Source: Prorocentrum cordatum
Lineage: Eukaryota; Sar; Dinophyceae; Prorocentrales; Prorocentraceae
Direction: 5' to 3'
DNA: 64,000 bases
Assembly: GCA_963575745.1 (NCBI GenBank)
Contig: CAUYUJ010011558.1
Span: forward strand, 806,280-870,279
Made by a program: the position numbers and the translations under genes. The notes under the pieces were generated by a model, which saw nothing but the letters and a program-made list of their open reading frames with translations, did no database searches and was not told where the DNA came from. Shown here one piece after another: positions 63,384-64,000 of this stretch. Every line of letters begins with the position of its first letter. Within the stretch, counting starts at the first letter, position 1.

Positions 63384-64000
63384 CCCGGAAAGGGCGGGGG
63401 CCCAGGGTTCTCTTATAGTCGTTTACCCCCTGAATCGACGGTTGTAGGGCCGGCGGAATTATTTTGCTATAAATAACGAGTTCGCCTAGGGCCGGCGGAA
63501 TGGAAATTTGAGGATTTCTCTAACGAAACGCTTGTTTTGCAGACATTGTTGAGGATGTCTCGAGCGAAACGCTTGTTTTGTGTTATAGATGGTCCTCTCC
63601 TGGGGACAAGAATTCAGAGGATCTTTTAGTGAAATGCTTGTTTCAACGTGCCCAGATTTTGAGGATGTCTCGAGCGAGACGCTTGGTTTCACGCGTCCAG
63701 CTTGCCCAGGCAGAGGTCTAGCACCAGGATTTGTTGAGGATGTCTCGAGCGAGACGCTTGTTTTCACGCGTCCTCGTCGCCCAGGCGGATGTCTAGCATG
63801 AGGATGTGTTGAGGAAGTCTCGATCGAGACGCTTGTTTGCACGTGTCCAGGTTGCCCAGGCGTCTAGAATGAGGATGTGTCGAGAATGTCTTGAGCGAAC
63901 CACTTGTTTTCACGTGTCCAGGTCGCCCAGGCGGATGTCTAACATGAAGATGTGTTGAGGATGTCTCGAGCGAACCACTTGTTTTCACGTGTCCAGGTCG
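63384..64000 (+). repeat. CCCGGAAAGG-ended element T5, cut by the window end
   Basis: Starts CCCGGAAAGGGCG (63384) with GGGCCCAGGGTTCTC, then GAGGATGTCTCGAGCG units. From about 63640 a ~75-bp variant combines GATGTCTCGAGCGA, TTGTTTTCACGTGTCCAGG and CGCCCAGGCGGATGTCTA, continuing to the end of the window. Confidence 0.75.

Overview
The window looks like nuclear DNA of a dinoflagellate alga. By eye it is very GC-rich, has no intact conventional gene, and is mostly simple repeats, minisatellites and long satellites. What coding signal exists is (a) relics of two retrotransposons of kinds abundant in dinoflagellate genomes and (b) short, GC3-rich exon-like segments bounded by AG and by GT or GC, a splice-site usage known from dinoflagellates. 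The assignment is inference from style; no rRNA or other single-gene marker is present.

Layout. 0-13.5 kb: one exon candidate (477-684), minisatellites, a GCG tract, a composite satellite (5.8-6.7 kb), an AT-richer island (7 kb) and a 75-bp tandem repeat (12.0-12.6 kb). 14-26.3 kb: exon-like segments at 16105, 16613, 17539, 24312 and 26192 whose reading phases can be chained (one join needs a doubtful mini-exon), separated by kilobases of repeats. 22.8-29.1 kb: three consecutive elements, each a conserved leader, a pyrimidine tract, an array of ~90-bp units and a conserved tail. The same family recurs at 31.5-32.1 and 39.5-41.1 kb. 29.4-30.8 kb: two copies of another composite satellite (GTT tract plus CGACCCACC minisatellite). 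31.06-31.48 kb: a minus-strand exon pair ending in a transmembrane helix.

32.6-39.1 kb: a DIRS-like tyrosine-recombinase retrotransposon (Gag with a probable 152-nt intron, reverse transcriptase, RNase H, tyrosine recombinase). It is bracketed by ~160-bp direct repeats and disabled by stops, frameshifts and apparent loss of the catalytic tyrosine. 41.3-42.3 kb: an unrecognised ORF and a Cys/His-rich exon. 42.7-44 kb: a 1.25-kb CCT/CAT tract leading to an exon candidate at 44085. 44.5-47.7 kb: more exon candidates. 48.4-49.9 and 57.6-64 kb: a repeat family with short inverted ends (CCCGGAAAGG / CCTTTCCGGG), filled with ~41-bp and ~430-bp repeats. Between these, 50.1-57.6 kb, lies a degraded LINE with ORF1, reverse transcriptase and RNase H remnants and a ~360-bp tandem array.

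No operon, CRISPR array or prokaryotic defence system is present. The most unusual content is the set of structured, multi-part repeat elements and the way exon-like islands are embedded among them.
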